In this document: positions 1 through 8,721 of the stretch, in pieces
Position numbering within the stretch: the first letter of the stretch is position 1
Layout of the letters: each line of letters opens with the position of its first letter
DNA from: Marinobacter sp. NP-4(2019)
GTDB lineage: Bacteria > Pseudomonadota > Gammaproteobacteria > Pseudomonadales > Oleiphilaceae
Length of the DNA stretch: 64,000 nucleotides
Assembly (NCBI RefSeq): GCF_003994855.1
Contig: NZ_CP034142.1
Coordinates: forward strand, 248,001 to 312,000
Direction of reading: 5' to 3'
The notes under the pieces: generated by a model
Database searches by the model: none
What the model saw: only the letters and a program-made list of their open reading frames with translations
What the model was told of the DNA's origin: nothing
Position numbers and translations under genes: made by a program

Positions 1-527
1 GAGGCCGGCTCTTCCATTTCCGCTTGGATGGCATTATTGACCTCGCTGCGGGACTCGAACAGCTTGTCCAGTTCCATCTTGCCCACCACTGAACGCAGGG
101 TCGTCTTCGCCAGCACTTCCACCGCCTGGCTCATATTGGCCACTTCATACACGGCGCGACGGGGATCGATGATCTGGTAATACAGGGCACCATTGATCTT
201 GACCGTTACATTGTCGGTGGTGACCACCGGCTGGCCGGGAAAGTCCATCACCGTTTCGCGCCGGTCGATGCGAGTCTCATCGCTGGTAACCGGGTGATAG
301 TCATCCCCCATGCGCATGTAGCGAATCATGGTGATCGGCCGGGGGCGTTCGATAAACGGGATGATGATGTTGACACCACTTTCCAGTACCCGGTTGAAGG
401 AGCCCAGGCGCTCGATCACCATGACCTCGGACTGGCGCACAATCACCAGACCCTTGGCGATAATCGCGATGCCGATGACAACCAGAACCAGGCTGATGAT
501 CAGTCCGGGGGACAGAAAGGCTTCCAT
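1..527 (-). CDS. qmcA: SPFH/stomatin-like membrane protein (QmcA type), C-terminus outside window
   Basis: The minus-strand reading frame opens with an ATG at 527 and runs off the left edge, so about 175 N-terminal residues are visible. They start with one hydrophobic membrane anchor (roughly residues 7-27, SLVLVVIGIAIIAKG). A typical SPFH/band-7 region follows, with the segments VIERLGSF, VNIIIPFIERP, VTTDNVTVKINGALYYQI and YEVANMSQAVEVLAKTTLRS. Proteins of this family form membrane-anchored oligomers in lipid microdomains and are often encoded next to an NfeD partner, as here: the nfeD stop lies 5 bases upstream of this start. The family call is secure from the sequence. The exact cellular role, such as membrane quality control with FtsH, is inferred from family knowledge. 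Confidence 0.88.
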   Translation of the reverse strand, partial: MEAFLSPGLIISLVLVVIGIAIIAKGLVIVRQSEVMVIERLGSFNRVLESGVNIIIPFIERPRPITMIRYMRMGDDYHPVTSDETRIDRRETVMDFPGQPVVTTDNVTVKINGALYYQIIDPRRAVYEVANMSQAVEVLAKTTLRSVVGKMELDKLFESRSEVNNAIQAEMEEPA

Positions 528-532
528 ACTCG

Positions 533-988
533 TTACTCCGTGTGATTGACGCTGTGGACAACGGCGGTGGTGCCGTCGAATCGTTCAAAAATGACTTCCG
601 TGCCTTCCGGCAATTCCGTGAACCCGGTATCGCTGGTACGGATCCGGTAGAAATCGCCGTTGACCTTGATGCCGATGGCGCCGTCGAAATCCCGACGTTC
701 ACAATGGTAGCGGCGGCCATGTTCGACGCCGGTGCCGGTGGTGCCATAGGCGACGCCTTTCGGGGAAAACCGGGGGCGAAGCCAGAGAATGGCGACAGGA
801 ACAAGGATGCCTGAAAACACCCCCATACCCACCAGCTGCCACTCGAAAGACACGCCGACGAACGCCAGCAATGCCGTCAGCGCCGCCGCGACACCCAGGG
901 CCAGAAGCACAAGGACGCCGGAGGCCAGCTCTGCCAGGCTCAGAATCAGGGCCAGGATCAGCCAGAAATGCGTGAGACTCCATTCCAT
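533..988 (-). CDS. NfeD-like membrane protein
   Basis: 151 residues. The N-terminal half is hydrophobic (about residues 8-75) with two to three membrane segments. The C-terminal half (about 85-148) is a small soluble domain with the NfeD OB-fold pattern, including IGIKVNGDFYRIRT and GTEVIFERFDGTTAVV. NfeD proteins partner with SPFH proteins, and here the gene precedes the stomatin-like gene by only 5 bases, so the two are almost certainly co-transcribed. This is the short NfeD class without a ClpP-like protease domain. The first ATG at 988 gives the usual family length. Its role is probably structural, in assembling or sealing the SPFH complex (inference). Confidence 0.88.
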   Translation of the reverse strand: MEWSLTHFWLILALILSLAELASGVLVLLALGVAAALTALLAFVGVSFEWQLVGMGVFSGILVPVAILWLRPRFSPKGVAYGTTGTGVEHGRRYHCERRDFDGAIGIKVNGDFYRIRTSDTGFTELPEGTEVIFERFDGTTAVVHSVNHTE

Positions 989-1150
989 ACAGGTAATATC
1001 CGTCAGTGGTTGGTTTGGAAAGTCGCGATGGATTGTAGCATGGCTCTCACGGTTGGCCTGAGTGCCCGCGACCGGGGACCTCTTATGCCATGGTCAGGAA
1101 CCGGACACCTGTTAGAGTAATTACTTTAAAACAATGAAGAGGCCCCGGCC

Positions 1151-1966
1151 ATGAAAGATCTGAAGAACAAAGTTGCGGTTGTTACCGGTGCAGGTTCCGG
1201 CATTGGTCGCGCGCTCGCCAAGTCACTGGCTGCCCGTGGTTGTCGCCTTGCCCTGTCGGACGTGAATGAAACCGGTCTGGCGGAAACCGCGAAGGAGCTG
1301 GGTGGCGCCGACGTCAAAACCTACAGGCTGGATGTGTCCAGCCGTGACGCCATTTACGCCCATGCTGAAGAAGTCGCCAAGGATTTTGGTCAGGTGAACC
1401 TGGTAATCAACAACGCCGGTGTGGCCCTGTCTGCCACCGTCCGTGAAATGACCGATGATGATTTCAAATGGGTGATGGACATCGATTTCTGGGGCGTTGC
1501 CCACGGAACCCGCGCCTTCCTGCCTCATCTGATCGCGTCCGGTGACGGCCATGTGGTCAACGTATCCAGCGTGTTCGGCCTGATTGGGGTGCCCAAGCAA
1601 AGCGCCTACAATGCCGCCAAATTTGCCGTGCGAGGCTTTACCGAAGCCCTGCGTCAGGAGATGAAGCTGGAGAACCAGCCGGTGGCCGTCAGCTGTGTCC
1701 ATCCCGGTGGCATCCGGACCAACATTGCCAACGCCGCCCGTATGGGTAAATCGGAAAATGCCGATGCCCAGCGCAAGGGTTTTGACAAGCTGGCCATGAC
1801 CACGCCCGACAAGGCTGCCGAGATTATTGTGAAAGGTATTCTCAAGGATGAATCCCGCATTCTGGTGGGACCGGATGCCTGGGGCATCGATGCCATCAAC
1901 CGCCTGTTGGGGTCTGCTTACCAGCCGCTGGTGGCGAGATTCTCCCGCAAAAATCTGTATGTCTGA
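1151..1966 (+). CDS. SDR family NAD(P)-dependent oxidoreductase
   Basis: 271 residues, a classical short-chain dehydrogenase. Visible motifs are the cofactor-binding TGAGSGIG (residues 12-19), NNAG (87-90), the catalytic serine in VNVSSV (about 139-140) and the YxxxK pair Tyr153/Lys157 in SAYNAAK. The downstream PGGIRTN motif is also present. Asp at the end of strand beta2 (LALSDVN) favours NAD(H) over NADP(H) by the usual rule. The substrate cannot be read from the sequence. An AAGAGG Shine-Dalgarno sequence sits 8 bases upstream of the ATG. It is transcribed alone, away from the nfeD pair. Confidence 0.9.
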   Translation: MKDLKNKVAVVTGAGSGIGRALAKSLAARGCRLALSDVNETGLAETAKELGGADVKTYRLDVSSRDAIYAHAEEVAKDFGQVNLVINNAGVALSATVREMTDDDFKWVMDIDFWGVAHGTRAFLPHLIASGDGHVVNVSSVFGLIGVPKQSAYNAAKFAVRGFTEALRQEMKLENQPVAVSCVHPGGIRTNIANAARMGKSENADAQRKGFDKLAMTTPDKAAEIIVKGILKDESRILVGPDAWGIDAINRLLGSAYQPLVARFSRKNLYV

Positions 1967-2073
1967 GGCATGATGTAGCGTGTAGCAGGTTGCGACTGGA
2001 TCGCAATCTGCTGTACATTTTACATACAGAGTTTTCCTCCTATACTTGCTGTTCATCTAGGGAAAGAGTCAGC

Positions 2074-3165
2074 ATGAATACGCCTCATCACTCCGATCTG
2101 GGGGCTACACTGGAACTGAGCCGCTCGGGTCTTCGCGACAATCATCGCCGCTCATTAATGCGGTTGTTGTTTCTGATAACCGGTTCGTCACTGGTTATTT
2201 TTGCCTGCCTGCAGTTACTGAACGGTTTCTGGTGGGTCGCAACAATCGAATTGCTTGCCAGTGCCCTGCTGTTTTTTGGCATGGCCCGCCTGCGCACGTC
2301 CCCCCATCTGCAGCAATGGATTTATGGGTATCTGGTGACCCTGTTTTCCTTCTTCCTGGTGATCATGCTGTTACCGGAAGCGTCGGTGTCGGCGTTTGTC
2401 TGGGTGCTGATGATGCCGGTGCTGGCGTACCTGCTGTTGGGAAAGCATGAGGGCCTGATTCTGAGTGTGCCGTTCATGATCGTGGGCTGTGTCATCTATT
2501 TTGTTCACCTGGGGGCCATTGGCAGTCCCCATGTGATGATTGACCTGCTCAATATGGTCCTTTGTGGCACCCTGATGCTGACGTTCGTGCATATGTATGA
2601 GATTCGCCGGGAAGAAGCAGAGCAGCGGCTGGTCACCATGGCGCAGACCGACGCCCTCACCGGCCTGGCGAATCGCAACAGTTTCCAGCATAAGCTGAAC
2701 CGCACCATTGCCGAGTGCGAACGCAGTGGCACCGGCTTCGCCCTGGTAATTATGGATATCGATCATTTCAAGGTGGTGAACGACAGCATGGGGCATGACG
2801 CCGGGGACCATGTATTGCGGAATATTGGTCATTGCCTGATGGAGCGTTTGCGGGTGACGGATTCCGTTGGTCGTCTCGGCGGCGAGGAATTCGGTTTGAT
2901 CCTGAGGGACGTCAGACCGGCTGATGCCTTTGAGCTGATGGATGAACTGCGTCAGCGTATTGCTGACAGTGAGCTCGTCTATGGTGAGGCCAGGATCCGC
3001 GTCACCGCGTCTTTTGGTATTGCCCAGTGGCCAGATCATGGCCGTCAACCGGAAGCCCTGTTTCGCGTGGCCGACCGTTGTCTGTACAGTGGTAAGCGGG
3101 CTGGCCGCAACCGTGTGGCACGGGCAGGCCCGACCAGCTTGTATGGTGAAGTACTGGCGGGCTGA
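2074..3165 (+). CDS. Membrane-bound GGDEF diguanylate cyclase
   Basis: About 363 residues from the ATG at 2074, chosen because GGAAAGAG lies just upstream; an in-frame upstream ATG at 1990 lacks such a site. The N-terminal half holds five to six hydrophobic segments of about 20 residues each and no recognisable periplasmic domain. The C-terminal 170 residues form a GGDEF domain with the linker motif DALTGLANRNSF, the metal/nucleotide segment VIMDIDHFKVVNDSMGHDAGD and an intact active-site loop RLGGEEFGLIL. It should therefore synthesise c-di-GMP. No RxxD inhibitory site is evident directly before the active loop. The next gene starts 11 bases downstream, so co-transcription is likely. Confidence 0.9.
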   Translation: MNTPHHSDLGATLELSRSGLRDNHRRSLMRLLFLITGSSLVIFACLQLLNGFWWVATIELLASALLFFGMARLRTSPHLQQWIYGYLVTLFSFFLVIMLLPEASVSAFVWVLMMPVLAYLLLGKHEGLILSVPFMIVGCVIYFVHLGAIGSPHVMIDLLNMVLCGTLMLTFVHMYEIRREEAEQRLVTMAQTDALTGLANRNSFQHKLNRTIAECERSGTGFALVIMDIDHFKVVNDSMGHDAGDHVLRNIGHCLMERLRVTDSVGRLGGEEFGLILRDVRPADAFELMDELRQRIADSELVYGEARIRVTASFGIAQWPDHGRQPEALFRVADRCLYSGKRAGRNRVARAGPTSLYGEVLAG

Positions 3166-3176
3166 CAGAGGAAGCT

Positions 3177-3956
3177 ATGTGTGAATTGCTGGCCATGAGT
3201 GCCAATACCCCGACCGACCTGTGTTTCAGTTTTACCGGCCTGACCCGCCGGGGCGGGCAGACTGGTCCCCACAAGGACGGCTGGGGCGTCGCGTTCTATG
3301 AGGGTAAGGGCGTGAGAGCCTTTCATGAGTCGGGTGCCAGTGCCAGCTCCCGTATTGCCGAAGTGGTCCAGACACATCCGATCAAGAGCGAGGTGGCCAT
3401 CTGCCACATCCGCCAGGCCAATGTTGGTGAGATCTGTCTGGCCAACACCCACCCTTTTATCCGGGAGTTGTGGGGGCGTTACTGGGTGTTTGCCCATAAC
3501 GGCCAATTATCTTCGTTCCACTCGCCGCCGGGCTTCTACGAGCCAGTGGGCACGACAGACAGCGAAGCCATGTTCTGCGATATCCTCAACGATCTTCGCC
3601 AGCACTGTGACCGTGAGACCCCGGTTGACGAAGTGGTGGATCGTCTTGTGGCGTTATCCCGGAACTATGCCAGTGAGGGCGTGTTCAACCTGTTGTTGAG
3701 CAATGGCGACTGGCTGTTTACCTACTGCACCACCAAAATGGCGAGCATTACCCGCCGTGCGCCGTTTGGTCCGGCGCGATTGAAAGATGCCGATGTCACT
3801 GTGGACTTCGAGTCGGAAACCACGCCCGACGACATTGTCAGTGTCATCGTGACCGAGCCGCTGACGACGGACGAAAAATGGGATATTTACCAGCCTGGTG
3901 AATGGCGGTTGTGGCAAAGAGGGGAAGTTATTCGGTCGGGTTACGCGCTCGCATAA
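3177..3956 (+). CDS. Class II glutamine amidotransferase (YafJ-like)
   Basis: 259 residues starting MCELLAMS, so Cys2 becomes the N-terminal nucleophile after Met removal, as in Ntn-type glutaminase domains. Further family segments are HKDGWGVAFYEG, SEVAICHIRQAN, WVFAHNGQLSSF and TDSEAMFCDIL. The length fits stand-alone YafJ proteins, which contain only the glutaminase domain. The acceptor substrate is unknown for the family. The gene follows the diguanylate cyclase by 11 bases and ends inside a perfect 10-bp inverted repeat. Confidence 0.88.
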   Translation: MCELLAMSANTPTDLCFSFTGLTRRGGQTGPHKDGWGVAFYEGKGVRAFHESGASASSRIAEVVQTHPIKSEVAICHIRQANVGEICLANTHPFIRELWGRYWVFAHNGQLSSFHSPPGFYEPVGTTDSEAMFCDILNDLRQHCDRETPVDEVVDRLVALSRNYASEGVFNLLLSNGDWLFTYCTTKMASITRRAPFGPARLKDADVTVDFESETTPDDIVSVIVTEPLTTDEKWDIYQPGEWRLWQRGEVIRSGYALA

Positions 3957-3963
3957 CCCGACC
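3934..3963. terminator. Inverted repeat at convergent gene ends
   Basis: A perfect 10-bp stem (GGTCGGGTTA at 3934-3943 against TAACCCGACC at 3954-3963) straddles the stop codon of the YafJ-like gene, 27 bases before the convergent hydrolase gene ends. No clear T-run follows on either strand, so its role as a terminator is inferred from position and stem strength only. Confidence 0.4.
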
Positions 3964-3990
3964 CTGACGCCGCATGACCGACCGCAGTGG

Positions 3991-4890
3991 TTATTGAAGA
4001 GTGCGGCGGTTACCGTTCTGGTACTGGGGGGCGATATGCTCGCTGATCTGCTCCTTGAAGCTGGCGATCAGTTCGCTGTTGTCATGGTCCCAGGGGTGGA
4101 AGCCGGGCTTGAAGTATTCCAGCCAGGTGGGAATCAGGCTGGAGAATGTGCCGTTCTTGCCCCACATGCGCCACAGTCCCTTGGCGGTGTCCTTCAGTGA
4201 GAAGTGCTTGGGATCGTTCAGCATCATCCGCGTAGTGAAATAGCTTGCCATCACGCCCAGCATCGCGGTGCTGAAGGCCAGGTAGAAGGAGCGTTCTGCA
4301 TAGGTGCCGCCTACCTGCTGGAACACGTCGTAGGTCACAGCCTTGTGCTCGGTCTCTTCAATGGCGTGCCACATCCACAGGGGGCGCATGGTTTCGTGCA
4401 TGTCCTCACGAACGTCACTGCGTTCCAGCAGCATGTCCGCCATCATCGCGGTCAGGTGCTCAAGTCCGCAGGTAATGGCCAGCTGATGCCGTTTGGGCAG
4501 TTTCTTGGCAATGCCGAGAACCACTTCCAGGTGCTTTTCCAGCTCTTCCACGGGCATGCCCTGATCCCGCACGTGCTGGTTCATGGCGTCGTGCTCCAGG
4601 GAGTGCATGGCTTCCTGACCGATAAAGCCGCGCATCTCCGCTTTCAGCTTGGGATCGTCGATCTGGTCGCGGTAGTAACGCACGGAATCCACGAAGAACT
4701 GCTCACCCTGGGGGAACAGCACAGACAGTGCGTTCATGGTGTGGCTCAGGATGTAGCTGTTGTCGAGCCAGTAACGGGGGACCTTTTCACCAAACTCGAA
4801 GCCCATACGCTGGGGCTTGATGGAAACGTTATCCGGTGTGTTGGAAACCGGCGCCCTGGACTCTGCAGTTTTTGTTCTCAGCATGTTCAT
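3991..4890 (-). CDS. Metal-dependent hydrolase of the PF10118 type
   Basis: 299 residues from the ATG at 4890, picked because GAGGAG lies 5 bases upstream; a longer in-frame start at 4980 lacks a good site. Conserved metal-ligand-like patterns are visible: FIGQEAMHSLEHDAMN, CGLEHLTAMMAD and WHAIEETEHKAV, giving the repeated E/H pairs of this predicted metal-dependent hydrolase family. One or two amphipathic or hydrophobic helices appear in the C-terminal half (FSTAMLGVMASYFTTRMML). Members are common in Marinobacter and Pseudomonas, but their substrate is not known to me. It converges on the YafJ-like gene and is divergent from the AraC-type regulator, a possible but unproven regulatory pairing. 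Confidence 0.8.
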   Translation of the reverse strand: MNMLRTKTAESRAPVSNTPDNVSIKPQRMGFEFGEKVPRYWLDNSYILSHTMNALSVLFPQGEQFFVDSVRYYRDQIDDPKLKAEMRGFIGQEAMHSLEHDAMNQHVRDQGMPVEELEKHLEVVLGIAKKLPKRHQLAITCGLEHLTAMMADMLLERSDVREDMHETMRPLWMWHAIEETEHKAVTYDVFQQVGGTYAERSFYLAFSTAMLGVMASYFTTRMMLNDPKHFSLKDTAKGLWRMWGKNGTFSSLIPTWLEYFKPGFHPWDHDNSELIASFKEQISEHIAPQYQNGNRRTLQ

Positions 4891-5117
4891 ACTCCTCTGC
4901 GACTGAACGCTTTGGCTGATGTCATGGCTGCAGTTTGGGTAAGTCAACGACAACTGTGAATGCGTGAAGAGGACGGCCATCGTTCAGGTTGGGACAGAGG
5001 GGGCGGTTTAAATTGACTATGATGACAGTATCACAGGTGCTTCCAGCCCCAGTGCCGTGGTCGCTGGCTTCTGTTAGCATCAGGATAACTTCCCCAAAAC
5101 ACCCATAAGGACAACCT

Positions 5118-6224
5118 ATGGCGAACACCAGCCCGGACAAAGAACGGCAAATGCTGGGGTTTTTCCTGGTGCCTGGCGTGTATATGCGAGTCATGGCTGA
5201 AACTGTGCGACAGCTCGGCTACAACGACCGGTCGTTGTACGAGGGGCTAAGCTTTTCAGCGGAAGACCTGAAGGCGAATGACAGCCGGGTGTTCGTGACC
5301 GACGCCATTCTGATGACTGAGCGGGCACTGAACCTGGCGGGCAAGGATGGCCTGAGCTTCATGCTGGCGCGGGAACTCAGGCTGACCATTCATGGCACCC
5401 TGGGATTTGCTGCACTGACCAGCCCGACGTTTGCCGATGCCCTGGATTCGGTGCGCCGTTATCTGCAGCTTCGTGCGCCATTTCTCAGCATGAGCCAGTC
5501 CGAGGCGGGTGAGAATGTGTTGGTCCAGCTTCGTACCGAATTCGATGTGCCGGGGCTGTACCCGTTCCTGGCGGAAACCGTGAGTGCCACCCTGATTATG
5601 CTGACCGAGCAGTTGCTGGACCGCGAGGACGCTGAAAAGCGCGGTTTTGCGCTGACTGACGGCAAGTTGCCAGGGGTCACCGTACACCTGAGCAAGCCCG
5701 AGCCGGATTATTACGCCCGCTTTGCGCATCAGTTGCCGGTACGTTTCGAATACGGCAAGCCTGAAGAAATGATGGTGTTCCCGAAGGCTCTGCTGAATGT
5801 GCGCATGCGGCTGGCGGACGCGGATGCTTCCCGCATGGCCCGGGAGCAGTGCGAATTCGAGTTGCAGAAGGCGTTGAAGGACCAGGGAGACATCACCCTG
5901 GCGATTCGCAATATGCTGCGGATGACGCCGGGTCCATTGCCTTCCCTGGAAGCCATGGCGGAGCGCTTCTGCGTGTCGTCGCGGACACTCAAACGCCGTC
6001 TGGCGGAGAAGGATACGACCTATCGCGAGATTCTGGAGTCGGTGCTGAAGGACCGGGCGATTCAGTTGCTGCGGTACACTAACCAGTCGGTCAGCGAGAT
6101 TGCCTACGAGTTGGGTTATGCGGACCTGTCCAATTTCAGCCGGGCCTTCCGCAAGTGGACCGGGAAGTCGGCCAGCGAATTCCGCGAAGACGGGCCGGAT
6201 CCGGCGCCTGAGCTGGGGCCCTGA
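5118..6224 (+). CDS. AraC-family transcriptional regulator
   Basis: 368 residues. The N-terminal two thirds match the PF12625-like ligand-binding domain of OruR/ArgR-type regulators, for example DGLSFMLARELRLTIHGTLGFAALTSPTFADAL. The C-terminal 95 residues carry the two helix-turn-helix units, SLEAMAERFCVSSRTLKRRL and SEIAYELGYADLSNFSRAFR, followed by WTGKSASEFR. The start at 5118 has AAGGACA upstream. It is divergently transcribed from the PF10118-type hydrolase with a 227-bp spacer, so that gene is a candidate target. The inducer is unknown. Confidence 0.9.
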   Translation: MANTSPDKERQMLGFFLVPGVYMRVMAETVRQLGYNDRSLYEGLSFSAEDLKANDSRVFVTDAILMTERALNLAGKDGLSFMLARELRLTIHGTLGFAALTSPTFADALDSVRRYLQLRAPFLSMSQSEAGENVLVQLRTEFDVPGLYPFLAETVSATLIMLTEQLLDREDAEKRGFALTDGKLPGVTVHLSKPEPDYYARFAHQLPVRFEYGKPEEMMVFPKALLNVRMRLADADASRMAREQCEFELQKALKDQGDITLAIRNMLRMTPGPLPSLEAMAERFCVSSRTLKRRLAEKDTTYREILESVLKDRAIQLLRYTNQSVSEIAYELGYADLSNFSRAFRKWTGKSASEFREDGPDPAPELGP

Positions 6225-6262
6225 GGTTTCCGAAACAAACCACCACTAATCCAGGAATCACC

Positions 6263-6670
6263 ATGTCACCCGAAAAAGACACACACAGCAAACTCTTCGG
6301 TTACCTCCTCTGGATCTTCGGCTTTCTAGGATCCCACCGCTTCTACTACGGCAAACCGATTACCGGCACCATCTGGTTCTTCACCCTCGGCTTGCTGTTT
6401 ATCGGCTGGATCATTGATCTGTTCCTGATTCCGGCGATGGACCGGGAGGCGGATCTGAAATTTCGGGAAGGCGAGGTCAGCTACAACATTGGCTGGCTTC
6501 TGCTGACCTTTACCGGCGTGTTCGGCCTGCACCGGATGTACATGGGCAAGTGGATTACCGGGATTATCTACCTGCTGACCGGTGGCCTGTTTCTGGTTGG
6601 CGTGCTCTACGACTTCTGGACACTGAACGGTCAGATTTCAGAGCGAAACCAGCAAGTTAAATTCAGCTGA
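6263..6670 (+). CDS. TM2 domain membrane protein (tandem TM2)
   Basis: 135 residues with two similar halves, each a TM2-type hairpin: GSHRFYYGKPITGTIWFF followed by a hydrophobic helix and WIIDLFLI, then GVFGLHRMYMGKWITGIIY followed by a helix and VLYDFWTLN. Four membrane segments are expected. TM2 domains have no defined enzymatic role. The gene lies 38 bases downstream of the AraC-type regulator and is followed directly by the long palindromic element at 6702-6812. Confidence 0.85.
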   Translation: MSPEKDTHSKLFGYLLWIFGFLGSHRFYYGKPITGTIWFFTLGLLFIGWIIDLFLIPAMDREADLKFREGEVSYNIGWLLLTFTGVFGLHRMYMGKWITGIIYLLTGGLFLVGVLYDFWTLNGQISERNQQVKFS

Positions 6671-6701
6671 TCTCCTGAGGAAAGCCTCTCCGGAGTCTGA
6701 C

Positions 6702-6812
6702 GAGACCTTCTGCTGCCTTCTTCCAAAACCGTAGAGGGCCAGGGATGGCCCGACCCGAGCCCACAGGGATGTGCTTGTAGGCGTGTTTTGGAAGAAGGCA
6801 GCAGAAGGTCTC
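6702..6812. repeat. Composite palindromic element, copy A (GGA double-hairpin core)
   Basis: A perfect 28-bp inverted repeat (6702-6729 against 6785-6812) encloses a 55-base core. On the plus strand the core folds into two small hairpins: GGGCCAGGGATGGCCC and ACAGGGATGT. Related cores occur at 13815-13866 and 42167-42221 inside outer stems of unrelated sequence. This copy lies between the convergent TM2 and wax ester synthase genes, 31 and 12 bases from their stops, so it may also act as a bidirectional terminator. The two GGA loops resemble the CsrA/RsmA recognition consensus (ACARGGAUGU). Confidence 0.9.
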
Positions 6813-6824
6813 AGCCACCCAAAC

Positions 6825-8192
6825 TCAGTTCCCCGCAGCCACTTCCAGTTCCCTCAATCCCTCTTCCAGGTAATCCAGCATCCGCTGCAGGCTCGGCAGC
6901 GTGCGGCGGCAGCCGATCAGGCCGAATTCGATCTGGTCGCGGTAGCTGGTCAGGGTCATGTTCAGGGCCAACCGGTCCATGGCGATGGATACCGGGTACA
7001 TGCCTTCCATTCGGGCGCCGTTCCAGTAGCAGTCTTCCGAAGGCCCCGGCACGTTGGAAATCACCACATTGAAGGTCTGCCACTTCGGTGCCATACCGGT
7101 GAGCAGGTTGAACGCCGCCGGCGCGAGCGTCAGGGCGGTGTAGTTCAGGATCTCCTCTGAGGACATCGTCGAGTAGCGATCCTTGGCCATTTTGACATCG
7201 TGATGGATGTGCATCAGCCGGTCCGCGGGGTCGCTCAGATGGGTGCCCAGCGAGGCGAGGATGATACCGACCTGGTTGCCCTCCTCGCTGTCGTCCCGGC
7301 GCAGGGAGACCGGCACCATGGCGATCAGCGGCTGCTCCGGGAGTTCATCCTGGTTCATCAGGTAGGTGCGCAGGGCGCTGGCGCACATGGCCATGACCAC
7401 ATCGTTCACCGTCACTCCATAAGCCTGGCCGACCGCGCGAATGCGTTTCAGGCAGTAGGACTGGGCCGCAAAGCGGCGGGAGCCGGTGATCTTCCGGTTG
7501 AACAGGCTGCGGGGGGCGTGAAATACGGAGTCGTACGCCGGGTCCTTGCGGGCCTGGTTGACGGTTTTCAGCAGTTCCCGGGCGACCGTGGGTACAGTGC
7601 CCAGCTGTTTGCCGGACTCACCGATCAGTTGCCCGATGCTGCGCCATAATGACATCCCTCCAGCGTCTGACGAATGTCTGGCTCTGGGAGGCAGTGCCCA
7701 GATAGGGGGCATGTCGCGCTGTTCCGGGTCCGGGGAAAGCATGCGCTGGGCCATGCGCATGGCCGATACGCCGTCCACCAGGGAATGGTGAACCTTGGTA
7801 TACACCGCAAACTGGCGCTCCCTCAGGCCCTCAATCAGGTAGAATTCCCACAGCGGCCGCTCCCGGTCCATCAGATGGGAGTGCTCCGCCGACACAAATG
7901 ACAACAACTCGCGAATGCGGCCCGGTGTCGGCAATGCTTCAAACCGGAAGTGATGCTCCAGATCCAGCTGATCATCCTTCACCCACACGGGTTGAGTGAA
8001 TTTGCTGTCCAGGCGGCGGTCAAAGGGCGAAGTGACCGTGGTGTGTTCACGGAGCTGGTCCGCCAGTTGTGCCACATAGTCCTCGGGCGCATTCTCCGGG
8101 AAGGAAAACAGTTGGAGTCCCCCAACGTGCATGGGCTGCTGGCGCTTTTCCAGCCAGAGAAACATCTGGTCGGCAGGGCTGAGTGGCTTCAC
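6825..8192 (-). CDS. Wax ester synthase/acyl-CoA:diacylglycerol acyltransferase (WS/DGAT)
   Basis: 455 residues, the usual family length. The acyltransferase active-site motif HHSLVDG lies at residues 135-141. Other family landmarks are LSPADQMFLWLE at the N-terminus, RPLWEFYLIEGL just before the motif, and the C-terminal NVVISNVPGP. The enzyme joins an acyl-CoA to a fatty alcohol or diacylglycerol to make wax esters or triacylglycerol for intracellular storage at the membrane. The start is a GTG at 8192 with AAGGATG upstream. Marinobacter typically has several paralogues; which one this is cannot be told here. It is monocistronic by context. Confidence 0.93.
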   Translation of the reverse strand: MKPLSPADQMFLWLEKRQQPMHVGGLQLFSFPENAPEDYVAQLADQLREHTTVTSPFDRRLDSKFTQPVWVKDDQLDLEHHFRFEALPTPGRIRELLSFVSAEHSHLMDRERPLWEFYLIEGLRERQFAVYTKVHHSLVDGVSAMRMAQRMLSPDPEQRDMPPIWALPPRARHSSDAGGMSLWRSIGQLIGESGKQLGTVPTVARELLKTVNQARKDPAYDSVFHAPRSLFNRKITGSRRFAAQSYCLKRIRAVGQAYGVTVNDVVMAMCASALRTYLMNQDELPEQPLIAMVPVSLRRDDSEEGNQVGIILASLGTHLSDPADRLMHIHHDVKMAKDRYSTMSSEEILNYTALTLAPAAFNLLTGMAPKWQTFNVVISNVPGPSEDCYWNGARMEGMYPVSIAMDRLALNMTLTSYRDQIEFGLIGCRRTLPSLQRMLDYLEEGLRELEVAAGN

Positions 8193-8309
8193 GGGGCCAT
8201 CCTTGTTGTTGGATTTTCCGTGATCTTACCCTAGCCGTGTCGGGAGGGAATTGACCCCTGGTAAACCCCGGTCAGGAAACATGGCAACCAACTCCCGTCA
8301 ACCGTTTGC

Positions 8310-8678
8310 TCAGGCAGCGACGGTTTCTGATTGGAGCACCGGTACTTCCAGTCGGATCTGGTCGCCGTCCAGCAGCACCGGGTAGGTTTTGACGGTCACC
8401 GTTTCATCTTCCAGGCACTGGCCGGTGATCAGGCTGAAGTGTTGTTTGTATAACGGGGACGCCACGACCGGTTCACCCTGGATGTCACCGGTGATACCCC
8501 GGGCCAGAACGTTCGAGCCGCTGAACGGATCGGTGTGGCTGATGGCAAACAGCGCCGGCAGCCGGTGGGGCAGGTAGAACACCGCCACAGGGCCATCTTC
8601 GGTCCAGACCGCAACACCGGATTCCGGCACCAGATCTTCCACCTTACAAACTACATCCCAGCTAGTGCGAGCTTTCAT
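8310..8678 (-). CDS. nirD: Nitrite reductase [NAD(P)H] small subunit
   Basis: 122 residues with a Rieske-like fold pattern but no C-x-H...C-x2-H cluster ligands: the region reads FAISHTDPFSGSNVLARG and YKQHFSLITGQCL, as usual for NirD. It is the small subunit of the cytoplasmic siroheme nitrite reductase that reduces nitrite to ammonium. It lies downstream of nirB on the same strand, but the 191-base gap holds a large palindrome (8722-8820), which could uncouple NirD levels from NirB. Confidence 0.92.
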   Translation of the reverse strand: MKARTSWDVVCKVEDLVPESGVAVWTEDGPVAVFYLPHRLPALFAISHTDPFSGSNVLARGITGDIQGEPVVASPLYKQHFSLITGQCLEDETVTVKTYPVLLDGDQIRLEVPVLQSETVAA

Positions 8679-8721
8679 AATCAGTCTCCAAAGTAATCCC
8701 TAGATATATCTGTACAGTCAC

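Noticed and set aside
1223..2056. 277-codon minus-strand open frame over the SDR gene
   Set aside because: Shadow of the SDR gene, which has all catalytic motifs and a ribosome site on the plus strand.
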